Shown: piece by piece, positions 35,261 to 43,948 of the stretch
Layout of the letters: every line of letters begins with the position of its first letter
Position numbering within the stretch: position 1 is the first letter of the stretch
Assembly (NCBI GenBank): GCA_964567685.1
Contig: CAZMNO010000007.1
Location: 28,231 to 92,230 of the forward strand
Reading direction: 5' to 3'
Length of the DNA stretch: 64,000 nt
From: UBA5972 sp964567685
Lineage (GTDB): Bacteria > Pseudomonadota > Alphaproteobacteria > Rhodobacterales > Rhodobacteraceae
The notes under the pieces: generated by a model
The model's input: the letters and a program-made list of their open reading frames with translations, nothing else
What the model was told of the DNA's origin: nothing
Databases searched by the model: none
Translations under genes and position numbers: made by a program

Positions 35261-36928
35261 ATGAGTGAAGCACAAGCCCCGATCCTTGCCGGCCTTCTGG
35301 ACCTCTGCGCCGCTACATTGCCGTCAAACGAAAAGCTTCTGGCAGATGCAAACGCCGCCCTGCGCGCCCGCGTTGAAAGCGACGGCCGGGTTTCCGGCAA
35401 AGCGCTTGCGGCCGAGCAGTTTGCAGCGCACGCGTTTTCCTGGGTTGCCACCTATGTCGAAGCATTGCGGCAGATGCACCATTGGGCAGCCACCCTGAAT
35501 GACGAGGATAAGTTCGGCGAAATCGAAGCGCTGATCCTGCAAATCGCCTTTGGCGAATATCTGGCACAGCTTCAGGGCGGCATTCCGATGAGCCAGGGCG
35601 AGATCGCCCGTCTTTCGGAGTTTGGCCTAAACCCAGCCGATTACCGCTCGGACGCCACCGATACCTTGATCACCAGCGGCAACAGCGAAGCAGCGCGGTC
35701 CCGTCTTTGCACCCTGATGCAGGAGCGCGCGGGTGTTGCCACTTTTGGCGCCACCGGGCTTGACGACGAACTTGAAATGGTGCGCGATCAGTTTCGCCGT
35801 TTCGCCGATGATAAGGTCGTACCTCACGCCCATGAATGGCACCTGAAAGACGAACTGATCCCGATGGAGATCATTGAGGAAATGTCGGAACTCGGCGTTT
35901 TCGGCCTGACCATCCCGGAAGAATATGGCGGGTTCGGCTTTCCCAAAGCGGCAATGTGCGTGATCTCTGAAGAACTCAGCCGCGGTTATATCGGCGTCGG
36001 CTCACTGGGCACACGCTCGGAAATCGCCGCCGAACTGATCCTCTGCGGCGGCACCGAAGAGCAGAAACAGAAATGGTTGCCGCAGATCTCAAGCGGCGAA
36101 ACCCTGCCAACGGCGGTTTTCACCGAACCCAATACAGGCTCTGACCTCGGAAGCTTGCGCACCCGCGCTGTGAAAGAGGGCGATGATTACGCGGTCACCG
36201 GCAATAAAACATGGATCACCCATGCCGCCCGCACCCATGTGATGACCTTACTGGCGCGCACCGACCCGGCAACCGACAATTATTCGGGCCTCTCTATGTT
36301 TCTGGCCGAAAAGAACCCGGGAACCGATGCCGATCCTTTCCCCACTGACGGTATGACGGGGGGTGAGATCGAGGTGCTTGGTTACCGCGGCATGAAGGAA
36401 TACGAGCTTGGCTTTGACGGCTTCAAAGTCAAAGGCGAGAACCTGCTTGGCGGGGTCGAGGGCCAGGGTTTCAAGCAATTGATGCAAACTTTTGAAAGTG
36501 CCCGTATCCAGACCGCAGCGCGGGCTATCGGCGTCGCCCAGTCGGCCATGGAAATCGCCATGAAATACGCGCAGGACCGCAAGCAGTTCGGCAAAGCCAT
36601 CATCAACTTTCCGCGCGTTTCCTCAAAACTGGCGATGATGGCGGTCGAGATCATGGTGGCGCGTCAGCTTTCCTATCACTCCGCGCGCGAAAAAGACGAA
36701 GGCCGCCGCTGCGACCTTGAGGCCGGTATGGCCAAACTACTGGGCGCCCGCGTGGCGTGGGCGGCGGCTGACAATGGTTTGCAGATCCACGGTGGTAACG
36801 GTTTTGCATTGGAATACCCGATTTCCCGCGTTCTGTGTGACGCGCGTATCCTCAATATTTTTGAGGGGGCTGCGGAGATTCAGGCGCAAGTGATTGCACG
36901 GCGGTTGCTGGAGAGCGGGCGGAACTGA
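35261..36928 (+). CDS. mcd: (2S)-methylsuccinyl-CoA dehydrogenase
   Basis: This 555-residue acyl-CoA dehydrogenase is about 170 residues longer than the family norm because of an N-terminal helical extension, which is diagnostic of Mcd. Mcd oxidises methylsuccinyl-CoA to mesaconyl-CoA in the ethylmalonyl-CoA pathway. The core has FTEPNTGSDLGSLRT, GNKTWITHA, DRKQFGKAI and the C-terminal QIHGGNGFALEYPISRVLCDARILNIFEGAAEIQ-like region. Electrons should go to EtfAB, encoded at 23367-25054. It stands alone, with a 171-bp upstream gap. Confidence 0.9.
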   Translation: MSEAQAPILAGLLDLCAATLPSNEKLLADANAALRARVESDGRVSGKALAAEQFAAHAFSWVATYVEALRQMHHWAATLNDEDKFGEIEALILQIAFGEYLAQLQGGIPMSQGEIARLSEFGLNPADYRSDATDTLITSGNSEAARSRLCTLMQERAGVATFGATGLDDELEMVRDQFRRFADDKVVPHAHEWHLKDELIPMEIIEEMSELGVFGLTIPEEYGGFGFPKAAMCVISEELSRGYIGVGSLGTRSEIAAELILCGGTEEQKQKWLPQISSGETLPTAVFTEPNTGSDLGSLRTRAVKEGDDYAVTGNKTWITHAARTHVMTLLARTDPATDNYSGLSMFLAEKNPGTDADPFPTDGMTGGEIEVLGYRGMKEYELGFDGFKVKGENLLGGVEGQGFKQLMQTFESARIQTAARAIGVAQSAMEIAMKYAQDRKQFGKAIINFPRVSSKLAMMAVEIMVARQLSYHSAREKDEGRRCDLEAGMAKLLGARVAWAAADNGLQIHGGNGFALEYPISRVLCDARILNIFEGAAEIQAQVIARRLLESGRN

Positions 36929-37046
36929 CCTGCCAACACGGGCAGGTTTTCCGACGGTCTCTTAAAGGTGACTGTGCCTGACTTGACTCCTTCACCAACT
37001 ATGCCCACTCTTGTTTAGCAATTCTGTTAATCAAGGGAGGGTCAGA

Positions 37047-37352
37047 ATGCGCACGATCACCATCACTTACGAATATGACGGCCCGGAAGAAGCGTGGAAG
37101 GCCGCCACCTCAGCTTTTATCGAGGCGGTCAGTGCCGATGCCGATGTGGCGGGCAAGTTCACCTATCAGGTGGCCACGGCTGATGACGGCAAGTCGCGCG
37201 TGCACTGGGGGCGCTGGGATACGCCGGATACGCTGGCGACTGTCCAATCCCGGGACTATTTCAAGACCTTCGCCGCCAGGGTGGGTGAATTTGCCAGCGG
37301 CGCACAAATAGCCATGCAATCGAATGTCGCGAACAAGACGTCCGGCTGGTAG
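37047..37352 (+). CDS. Hypothetical protein, probably antibiotic-monooxygenase-like small fold
   Basis: This 101-residue protein starts at an ATG behind a strong AAGGGAGG ribosome-binding site. It begins ITITYEYDGPEEAWK and has alternating strands and helices that may form a dimeric alpha/beta barrel. The family is not recognised with certainty. A 62-bp gap precedes the MAPEG gene, so they may share a transcript. Confidence 0.72.
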   Translation: MRTITITYEYDGPEEAWKAATSAFIEAVSADADVAGKFTYQVATADDGKSRVHWGRWDTPDTLATVQSRDYFKTFAARVGEFASGAQIAMQSNVANKTSGW

Positions 37353-37414
37353 TCTTGGTCACATAAGCCGGGTTTCCCGGCATCAATCTGAATTCAAACA
37401 GAAAGGTAAGCCCA

Positions 37415-37822
37415 ATGACCCCTGATCTTTGGTATCTGTTCCTATGTTCCATCTTGCTGACGCTTATGTGGATTCCCCACATCCTCGGCCAGATCATGAC
37501 CACTGGCTTGCTGACATCGGTTGACTACCGGGAATTGCGCAATCAGAGCGACTTTCCGGCCTGGGTGCGCCGGGCCAACCGGGCGCATGTGAACCTGGTC
37601 GAGCAATTCGGTGCCTTCGCCGGTTTTGTCGTCGTCGCGCATCTGATCGGTGCCGCCAATGAAACAACCGCCATGGCATCCGCGGTCTTCTTTTATTCGC
37701 GCATCGCCCATGCAGTTGTGATGATCGCCGGTATCGGCGTTCTTATGCTGCGCACGCTGATCTTTACCGTCGCATTTCTGTCACTTCTGGTTATGGGCTG
37801 GCAGATTCTGGTTGCTGTGTGA
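37415..37822 (+). CDS. MAPEG family membrane protein
   Basis: This 135-residue protein has four membrane helices. The conserved loop RANRAHVNLVEQFGAFAGFVV carries the Arg/Asn/Glu residues typical of the MAPEG family (glutathione-dependent eicosanoid/prostaglandin enzymes and bacterial relatives). Its stop overlaps the ggt start by 4 bp, which pairs two glutathione-linked functions. Confidence 0.87.
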   Translation: MTPDLWYLFLCSILLTLMWIPHILGQIMTTGLLTSVDYRELRNQSDFPAWVRRANRAHVNLVEQFGAFAGFVVVAHLIGAANETTAMASAVFFYSRIAHAVVMIAGIGVLMLRTLIFTVAFLSLLVMGWQILVAV

Positions 37823-39612
37823 AGGCGCCAAATGCCCCGACTGTCAGGTGGTATACCTTGAAACGGGCCGGAACCAGGATCCTAAGGGCCGTCTTTTGGC
37901 GGTTATGCAGTTTTGTTACACTGGCTCTTCCGGCATTGGCACAGGAAGCTCAGCAACCTGAAGAAACCTCTGCCATTGCTCGGCGTCAATCCGTGCAGGC
38001 AGAGCATTTCATGGTGGTTGCCGCGCACCCGGCAGCGACAGAAGCCGGTCGCGCAGTTCTGGCACAGGGTGGCACGGCAGCAGATGCCGCAGTCGCGATT
38101 CAGATCATGCTCAACCTTGTGGAACCGCAAAGCTCAGGCATCGGCGGCGGGGCGTTTGCGCTTTACTGGGATGCAGAGAAACAGGCGCTTTCAAGTTGGG
38201 ACGGGCGCGAAACCGCGCCCCTTGCCGCCGGTGAAGACTATTGGCTCGGTTCGGATGGCGAGTCGGTCAAATGGTTTGACGCGGTGGTCGGTGGCCGCTC
38301 GGTTGGCGTTCCCGGCACATTGCTGCTGCTTGAAACGCTGCATCGGAAGTTTGGCACCCAGCCATGGGCTGATCTTCTTGCACCAACAATCGACCTTGCT
38401 GAAAAGGGGTTTCCGGTTACACCCAGGCTGGCGCATTCCATCGCGCGGGCGCGCGAAAGCGGGCTTGATCGGTTTGACGCCACGCGGCGCTATTTCTTTG
38501 ACGAGACCGGCGCGCCCCTTGCCGAGGGAAGCCGCCTGTCCAACCCGGAATTTGCCGCCACCCTGCGTCTCTTGGCCCGCGAAGGCTCTGCCCCGTTTTA
38601 TCACGGGCAACTGGCACGGGATATCATCAAAGCCACCCGAACCGACCGGAACACCGGCATCCTGACGGTGGAGGATTTCATCGCCTATCGGGTGATTGAG
38701 CGCGACCCGGTTTGCATTTCCTACCGCGAACACGACATCTGCGGCATGGGCCCGCCGTCATCGGGCGGACTGACCGTCGGGCAAATCCTGAAACTGCTGG
38801 AGCCTTTTGAACTCGCCAAACTGGGCCCCTCGGTCGAGGCCTTTCATCTGATCGCCGAAGCCTCAAAACTGGCGTTCGCCGATCGCGGGCTTTACATGGC
38901 CGACAGCGATTTCGTCGACATGCCGCAGGGATTGCTGAATGAAACCTATCTGGCTGAGCGCGGGCAGATGATCGACCCGGAAAAAGCCATGCCCAAGGCC
39001 GAGGCCGGTCTGCCGCCCTGGGAGGAAACACGCCTCTACGCGCCCGACGTTGCGGAAGAGCGCCCCGGCACCTCGCATTTCGTGGTGGTGGACAGGATGG
39101 GCAACATGATCTCCATGACCACGACCATCGAAACCGGTTTCGGCTCGCGCCTGATGGCCGGGGGTTTTTTGCTCAACAACGAGCTCACCGATTTTTCGCG
39201 CGTTCCGAGGCACGATGGCAAACCGGTGGCGAACCGTGTTGAGGGCGGCAAACGGCCCCGGTCCTCGATGGCGCCGACGATCGTTCTGAAAGACGGCAGA
39301 CCGGTCCTGCTGACCGGCTCTCCCGGCGGGTCGCGCATCATCGGCTATGTCGCACAATCGCTCATCGCCATGCTTGATTGGCAGTTGGACCCGCAAATGG
39401 CCGTTGATCTGGGCCATGTCGTCAACCGCAACGGCGCCACTGATCTTGAGGAGGGTTCCGACGCCTTGGCACTGGCCCCAGAACTGATTGAGCTGGGTCA
39501 TGAGATTAAGATCCGCAACATGAATTCAGGCCTTCATGTGATCAGTATCAAAGACGGCCGTTTGACCGGCGCAGCGGATAAACGGCGCGAGGGGCTGGCG
39601 CTGGGGGATTGA
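37819..39612 (+). CDS. ggt: Gamma-glutamyltransferase precursor
   Basis: This 597-residue periplasmic Ntn-hydrolase cleaves and transfers the gamma-glutamyl group of glutathione. The autoprocessing/catalytic Thr418 is in GTSHFVVVD, splitting large and small subunits; SGIGGGAF and GPPSSGG are also typical. A long N-region precedes a hydrophobic signal core ending PALAQ. The GTG at 37819 overlaps the MAPEG gene by 4 bp; an in-frame TTG 14 codons later would give a more ordinary signal peptide, so the start is uncertain. Confidence 0.94.
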   Translation: MKAPNAPTVRWYTLKRAGTRILRAVFWRLCSFVTLALPALAQEAQQPEETSAIARRQSVQAEHFMVVAAHPAATEAGRAVLAQGGTAADAAVAIQIMLNLVEPQSSGIGGGAFALYWDAEKQALSSWDGRETAPLAAGEDYWLGSDGESVKWFDAVVGGRSVGVPGTLLLLETLHRKFGTQPWADLLAPTIDLAEKGFPVTPRLAHSIARARESGLDRFDATRRYFFDETGAPLAEGSRLSNPEFAATLRLLAREGSAPFYHGQLARDIIKATRTDRNTGILTVEDFIAYRVIERDPVCISYREHDICGMGPPSSGGLTVGQILKLLEPFELAKLGPSVEAFHLIAEASKLAFADRGLYMADSDFVDMPQGLLNETYLAERGQMIDPEKAMPKAEAGLPPWEETRLYAPDVAEERPGTSHFVVVDRMGNMISMTTTIETGFGSRLMAGGFLLNNELTDFSRVPRHDGKPVANRVEGGKRPRSSMAPTIVLKDGRPVLLTGSPGGSRIIGYVAQSLIAMLDWQLDPQMAVDLGHVVNRNGATDLEEGSDALALAPELIELGHEIKIRNMNSGLHVISIKDGRLTGAADKRREGLALGD

Positions 39613-40242
39613 GGCAGTCCACAACGGCCCGGATGCTGATTGGTGTTGTTTAGCGCTATACGGAAGCGGACGGGTTGATTGCTTTCCATTTCAAAGCCAT
39701 CAGAATTCCAGGCTGCAAATCCGTTATTGCAGCGGCCCTTTCAAACGAACAATTCAGCACCTGACGCCACTGGACGGTCTCGCACCCGGCCGCGCATTGC
39801 CGGTGCGCGCGGGCGCAAAGCATGGCTGGTTTCCCCGCCTACTCAGCGCTAGAGCGCCTTCTCAAATGGCGGCTTCTGCGCCAAACCGGCCCTGGATCCC
39901 GGCCAGCGACAGGGTCGCGTAAAAACACCATTGATTTGACAGCTTGGAAGACCGAAAAGCCGACGAACCAGTTGTCTGACAGACCGGCGTACCAGACTAT
40001 TGTCAGACCGGTAGACCGACAGATCAGTCGACCGGTCGACTGGTTGACCGGTCGACTAGCAGACCGATAAACCGGATTAATAGTTCATTGCTTTATTTCA
40101 GTAGGTTATGAGACGCGAACATCCAACCTGTTGGCCAGTACAGTTCCGGGGAAGCTTCGGGTTCACTCCGACACAACGCCACGTTGTCAGCCAGCGAAAC
40201 CCGTGGAATGATGGCCATAGCGCATTTATTCAGGACTTCCCC
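39613..40242. other. Long intergenic region with palindrome cluster
   Basis: This 630-bp gap has no convincing gene. At 39786-39815 a GC-rich segment resembles one arm of the dispersed repeat family found at 43727, 58343 and 59645. From 39979 to 40078, GACCG motifs recur, with three ACCGGT-centred dyads (centres near 40009.5, 40033.5, 40049.5) including a perfect 16-bp palindrome at 40026-40041. An 82-codon frame through this block looks like translated repeat rather than a protein. Confidence 0.5.
40026..40041. repeat. Perfect 16-bp palindrome (ACCGGT-centred)
   Basis: AGTCGACCGGTCGACT equals its reverse complement. Weaker ACCGGT-centred dyads lie 24 bp upstream and 16 bp downstream. The cluster sits about 200 bp before the GyrI-like gene and could be an operator array. 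Confidence 0.8.
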
Positions 40243-40881
40243 ATGGCCAAAACCGATTTCAAGAAACAGGACAAAGCATTTTATTCTGGCAAACCCGGCC
40301 GTTTCGATCTGATCACCATTCCTGAACTGCCCTACCTGATGATCGACGGCGATGGTGGCCCTTATGGCGCAGATTACGCCGAAAGCGTCGCTGCACTTTA
40401 TGTCCTCAGCTATCAGCTCAAGTTTCTCGCCAAGAAGTTCCAAAACCGCGACTATGTCGTTGGCCCTTTGGAGGGGCTCTGGTGGGCGGATGATATGGAT
40501 ACCTTCATCACCCGGCAAAAAGACCAGTGGAAATGGACAATGCTGATCCGCCAGCCCGACTGGCTGGATCAGGACGCGATTGAAGAAGGCAGGTCCGAGG
40601 CAATCAGAAAACAGGGCAAGAAGAAAGATCCCCGCGCCCGGCGCGAAACAATGGAAAAGCTGCGCTTTGAAACCCTTGACGAGGGGCTTTGCGTGCAAAC
40701 CCTGCATCTTGGATCTTATGACGACGAGGGGCCGGTTCTGGACCGGATGCATCACAGCTTCATCCCCGAAGAGGGGCTGAAAATGGTCGGGTTACATCAC
40801 GAGATCTACCTCAGCGATCCGCGCAAGGTGGCGCCGGAAAAGCTGAAGACAATTCTGCGCCAGCCGGTGCAGAAAGCCTAG
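40243..40881 (+). CDS. GyrI-like small-molecule-binding domain protein
   Basis: This 212-residue stand-alone GyrI/SOUL-superfamily protein has YLMIDGDGGPYGADYAESVAALYVLSY, GLWWADDM, and a closing HHEIYLSDPRKVAPEKLKTILRQPV as in relatives annotated GyrI-like or YdhN-type. Such domains bind hydrophobic ligands. The ATG at 40243 is chosen by homology; upstream codons in frame have no family similarity. It converges with the Tag-like gene, overlapping by 4 bp. Confidence 0.85.
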   Translation: MAKTDFKKQDKAFYSGKPGRFDLITIPELPYLMIDGDGGPYGADYAESVAALYVLSYQLKFLAKKFQNRDYVVGPLEGLWWADDMDTFITRQKDQWKWTMLIRQPDWLDQDAIEEGRSEAIRKQGKKKDPRARRETMEKLRFETLDEGLCVQTLHLGSYDDEGPVLDRMHHSFIPEEGLKMVGLHHEIYLSDPRKVAPEKLKTILRQPVQKA

Positions 40882-41543
40882 TCAGGCACCGAAAAAGCCA
40901 GCACCCGGCTGATGCGGGCATAGCTTTCGCCGCTTTCCTGATGCCAGGCATTGAACGCCGCCTGCACCCTGGCCTGCGCCGATTTGGAGGTCGCTGCCCC
41001 GTTGATCACCCCGGCGACATTCAGGGCAGCCACCACGCTTTTTGACAGGATGAAATTATCATACCCGGCAAACCGCAAGGCGTATTGCCCGGTCGTGCCA
41101 CCCAGCCTTGCTCCTCTGCTTTTCAACAGAGCGAACAGACCGACGGTATCCTCCCTTGGCCAGTTGCCGATATAGGACGCCGCCGACCCGTGCTCTTTCG
41201 CCAGATCGGACAGAAAGACGGCATTGTCCCGGATCGACAGGATCTTTGCGGCATGGCGCACGATGGCGGTATTTTTCAGATGGCGATCAAGGCCTTCATC
41301 CGACATCAGCGCATTGCGGCCCAGATCAAAGCCGTGAAAGGCTTCCTCAAATCCGGGCCATTTGTTTTCTATGACCTTCCAATTGAATCCCGCCTGAAAA
41401 ACCCGCTTTGAAAACTCGGAAAGCAGCCGATCATCGCTCCACTCTGCCAAGGGGGTTTCAGGTGGCTGAGGCATGTGCGCCACAAGCGCTTCGGAACCTT
41501 TGCGCGCAAGAGCAAGGGCGTGAATTTCGGCATAGCTTTTCAT
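40878..41543 (-). CDS. DNA-3-methyladenine glycosylase I family protein without zinc ligands
   Basis: This 221-residue protein is of the Tag superfamily, with FQAGFNWKVIENKWPGFEEAF matching the family core and NTAIVRHAAKI, SFIG-like YIGNWP later. E. coli Tag binds zinc through two Cys and two His at its ends; here there is no cysteine at all, so this belongs to the zinc-less branch. Whether it is an active 3-methyladenine glycosylase is open. It overlaps recO by 4 bp, an association with DNA repair. Confidence 0.85.
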   Translation of the reverse strand: MKSYAEIHALALARKGSEALVAHMPQPPETPLAEWSDDRLLSEFSKRVFQAGFNWKVIENKWPGFEEAFHGFDLGRNALMSDEGLDRHLKNTAIVRHAAKILSIRDNAVFLSDLAKEHGSAASYIGNWPREDTVGLFALLKSRGARLGGTTGQYALRFAGYDNFILSKSVVAALNVAGVINGAATSKSAQARVQAAFNAWHQESGESYARISRVLAFSVPD

Positions 41544-42262
41544 ATCTCTCCCGCCTTTTCAGCTTTCCTCAGAATTGCGACCAGACGGCCGCGCGCATCA
41601 GGCAATGGACGGTCCCCCAAAGAATGCGCCAGCCAGTGCTCCAGAAAATACCCGGTCGTCTTCAAACCGGCAATGCTTCCGTTTTTCGAGGTCAGGTCAG
41701 GATAGGGCAGCAGTTTTTCCGCCCAGTCCCCAGCTGCTTCCCGGCTGACCGCGCGCCCGGTGCGGGGCGACACGAACGCAAGACTCTCCGACATGCCGGT
41801 TACCGCGCAGGTGGCAAGATCAAGGCCAAAGCCGAGATCCTCCAGCAGCAGCAATTCCCACATGAGATAGTCCCGCGGCAAATCGTCGGGTGCAGCCAGC
41901 GAATTCAGGAGGTCCTGCGTTGCCGCGTAAAGCCGTGGATGCGGCTCGCGCTCGGGCAAAGCAAACTTCAGCAATCCGCAGATCGCATTCAATCCGGCCA
42001 GAGCGGCGCGACTGTCCATCACTTGCGCAGCACGCGTCAATAATGGCTCCACCCGAAATGTACCGATATGCTCGTCCAGCCTTGCGTGCCATTCGACATC
42101 AAGCTGGCTGCCGGGTTGTAAAACGGGCGCCTGTTTGCGCGATGCACCGCCGCGCACGACACCCGCATGGCGCCCGTGATTCTCGGTAAAAACTTCGATG
42201 ATGGCAGAGGTTTCCCCGTGACGGCGAACCGAAAGAAGGGCACCCTGATCCCGCCAATTCAT
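41540..42262 (-). CDS. recO: DNA repair protein RecO
   Basis: This 240-residue RecO helps load RecA with RecF/RecR. It begins WRDQGALLSVRRHGETSAIIEVFTENHGRHAG, the OB-fold start, and a C-terminal helical domain follows. No zinc-binding cysteine cluster is evident. The gene lies in the order era-DUF1491-recO typical of alphaproteobacteria. Confidence 0.94.
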   Translation of the reverse strand: MNWRDQGALLSVRRHGETSAIIEVFTENHGRHAGVVRGGASRKQAPVLQPGSQLDVEWHARLDEHIGTFRVEPLLTRAAQVMDSRAALAGLNAICGLLKFALPEREPHPRLYAATQDLLNSLAAPDDLPRDYLMWELLLLEDLGFGLDLATCAVTGMSESLAFVSPRTGRAVSREAAGDWAEKLLPYPDLTSKNGSIAGLKTTGYFLEHWLAHSLGDRPLPDARGRLVAILRKAEKAGEI

Positions 42263-42300
42263 CCCCTGCCCCGTTATGTTATTGCGATGATCCCGAAAGA

Positions 42301-42630
42301 TTAGTCGGAAAGCCCCGGCTCGTCGAGCAGATGCCGTCCGGCTTTGTCTTCAACCTCGATAACCCAGATATCCGGGTCAAAGCCACGTTGCCTGGCAATG
42401 CTGGCTTCAACCTCACCGTCCTTCCCCGCCGCCAGCGTCACCCAGATGCGCTGCCCGTCAGTATCATAGCTGCGCTGATATACCTCGGCCTGACCGTCAA
42501 GCGTGTTGAGCTTGACCATGATCGCCCCTGCCGTGGCATCCCCTTTGGCAGTGACAAACGCGGGGATATCGGCAAGGCGCAGCCGCGCCAGATAGGCCTG
42601 AACCCAGAACTCCGAGGTCAACCGGGTCAT
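42301..42630 (-). CDS. DUF1491 family protein
   Basis: This 109-residue protein has LTSEFWVQAYLARLRLADIPAFV near the N-terminus and closes with DIWVIEVEDKAGRHLLDEPGL, both recalled as DUF1491 features. It is soluble with no known function. It is located between era and recO, 6 bp from era. Confidence 0.85.
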   Translation of the reverse strand: MTRLTSEFWVQAYLARLRLADIPAFVTAKGDATAGAIMVKLNTLDGQAEVYQRSYDTDGQRIWVTLAAGKDGEVEASIARQRGFDPDIWVIEVEDKAGRHLLDEPGLSD

Positions 42631-42636
42631 TTTGCG

Positions 42637-43548
42637 TCAGTTCCCGTCCTTGAAATCAAGCCCCATCTCGCGGTAGCGCTCTGCGTCTTCCAGCCAGCCC
42701 GGGCGCACTTTTACCTGCGTGAACAAATGAACCTTGCGGCCCAGAAAGGCCGAGATTTCCTCGCGCGCCGCAATGCCGATGGCCTTCATGGTTTCCCCTT
42801 TCGGCCCAAGCGCAATGCCGCGATGGCCTTCGCGGGTGACGTAGATCAGCTGGTCGATCCTGACCGACCCGTCCTTGCGCTCTTCCCATTTTTCCGTCTC
42901 GACCGTCAGCTGATAGGGCAATTCCTGATGCAGCCGCAATGTCAGCTTTTCACGGGTGATCTCAGCTGCGATCATGCGCAGGGGCAGATCGGCGATCTGA
43001 TCTTCCGGATAATGCCAGGGCCCTGGGGGAACCTGATCCGCCAGCCAGGTTTTCAGCGTATCAACCCCATGCCCCTTCTCCGCTGATATCATGAAGGTCG
43101 CAGCAAAATCGTAAGACGCGTTCAATTCGGTCGTCAGCGCCAGCAGCGCCTCGCTTTTCACCCGGTCAATCTTGTTGATCGCCAGCGCCACGACCTGCCC
43201 TTCGATCCGGCGCTCTTTCAGCGTCTCGATAATCGCCGCAACACCCTCGGTAAGTCCGCGATGGGCCTCGATCAGCAAAACCACCACATCGGCATCGGCG
43301 GCTCCCGACCAGGCCGCACTGACCATCGCCCGGTCAAGCCGGCGGCGCGGGCGGAAAAGGCCGGGCGTGTCGATAAACACAAGTTGCGCCTCGCCCTCGA
43401 TCGCAACGCCACGAATGCGCGTGCGTGTGGTCTGCACCTTGTGGGTGACAATCGAAACCTTCGCCCCCACCATCCGGTTCAGCAGGGTTGATTTGCCCGC
43501 ATTGGGTTCACCGATCAGGGCGACAAAGCCACAGGCGGAATTGCTCAT
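42637..43548 (-). CDS. era: GTPase Era
   Basis: This 303-residue GTPase assists 30S assembly. G1 is GEPNAGKSTLLN (residues 12-23), G3 DTPGL, G4 NKID, and a C-terminal KH domain contains GPKGETMKAIGIAAREEI. It is preceded by a 400-bp gap holding a dispersed repeat, and then rnc on the same strand. Confidence 0.97.
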   Translation of the reverse strand: MSNSACGFVALIGEPNAGKSTLLNRMVGAKVSIVTHKVQTTRTRIRGVAIEGEAQLVFIDTPGLFRPRRRLDRAMVSAAWSGAADADVVVLLIEAHRGLTEGVAAIIETLKERRIEGQVVALAINKIDRVKSEALLALTTELNASYDFAATFMISAEKGHGVDTLKTWLADQVPPGPWHYPEDQIADLPLRMIAAEITREKLTLRLHQELPYQLTVETEKWEERKDGSVRIDQLIYVTREGHRGIALGPKGETMKAIGIAAREEISAFLGRKVHLFTQVKVRPGWLEDAERYREMGLDFKDGN

Positions 43549-43948
43549 GAGATTCCTCTTGTTCTTGATGGACGGGGCTTAGAGGATTAATCCGCCGCTG
43601 GCCAGAGCCTTCGTCACCTCCCGTCAGGCGCGCGATGAACAGGCAAGGGGTCACTCAATTTTGAAAATCTCGTCCGGATCATCGTCGGACTTCACCGGCG
43701 CTGACATTAACCACTTTGCCACAGAGCCACGCATTGCCGACGCGCACGGGGGCGATCCCACACCGGTGATCTGCCACTTTATGCCAATCAAGCGCGTGCA
43801 ACCTCTCAGCGCCGCACCTCCCTCAGCCAATCGCCGCCGCGAGGGTGCGCGTCGGCAATGCGCGGCGGCCTGCGGCCTTGATTCCACGCGTGGCTCTTTT
43901 TGAAACGGTGGCTCGCGGCCTTTGCCGACGTAGAATCTGGTGCGCCGA
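43549..43948. other. Intergenic region between rnc and era containing repeat copy A
   Basis: This 400-bp gap has no convincing gene. Most of it is the structured repeat (43724-43905); an 80-codon frame across it is translated repeat. The gap lies between two same-strand genes that elsewhere are usually closely spaced. Confidence 0.6.
43724..43890 (+). repeat. Dispersed structured repeat, copy A
   Basis: Inverted arms at 43727-43747 and 43845-43865 pair at 20 of 21 positions, and a further GGCGAT/ATCGCC pair lies inside. The core has a CACTTTATGCC segment and CAGCCAATCGCC. A small GGCC-TGC-GGCC hairpin follows the right arm. Similar copies are at 58335-58510 (+) and 59611-59792 (-). Confidence 0.85.

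Noticed and set aside
39822..40070. 82-codon frame across the palindrome cluster
   Set aside because: The end of the translation is just the repeated GACCG motif; no ribosome-binding site or family similarity.
43661..43903. 80-codon frame over repeat copy A
   Set aside because: It is translated repeat; the corresponding frames in copies B and C are not maintained.
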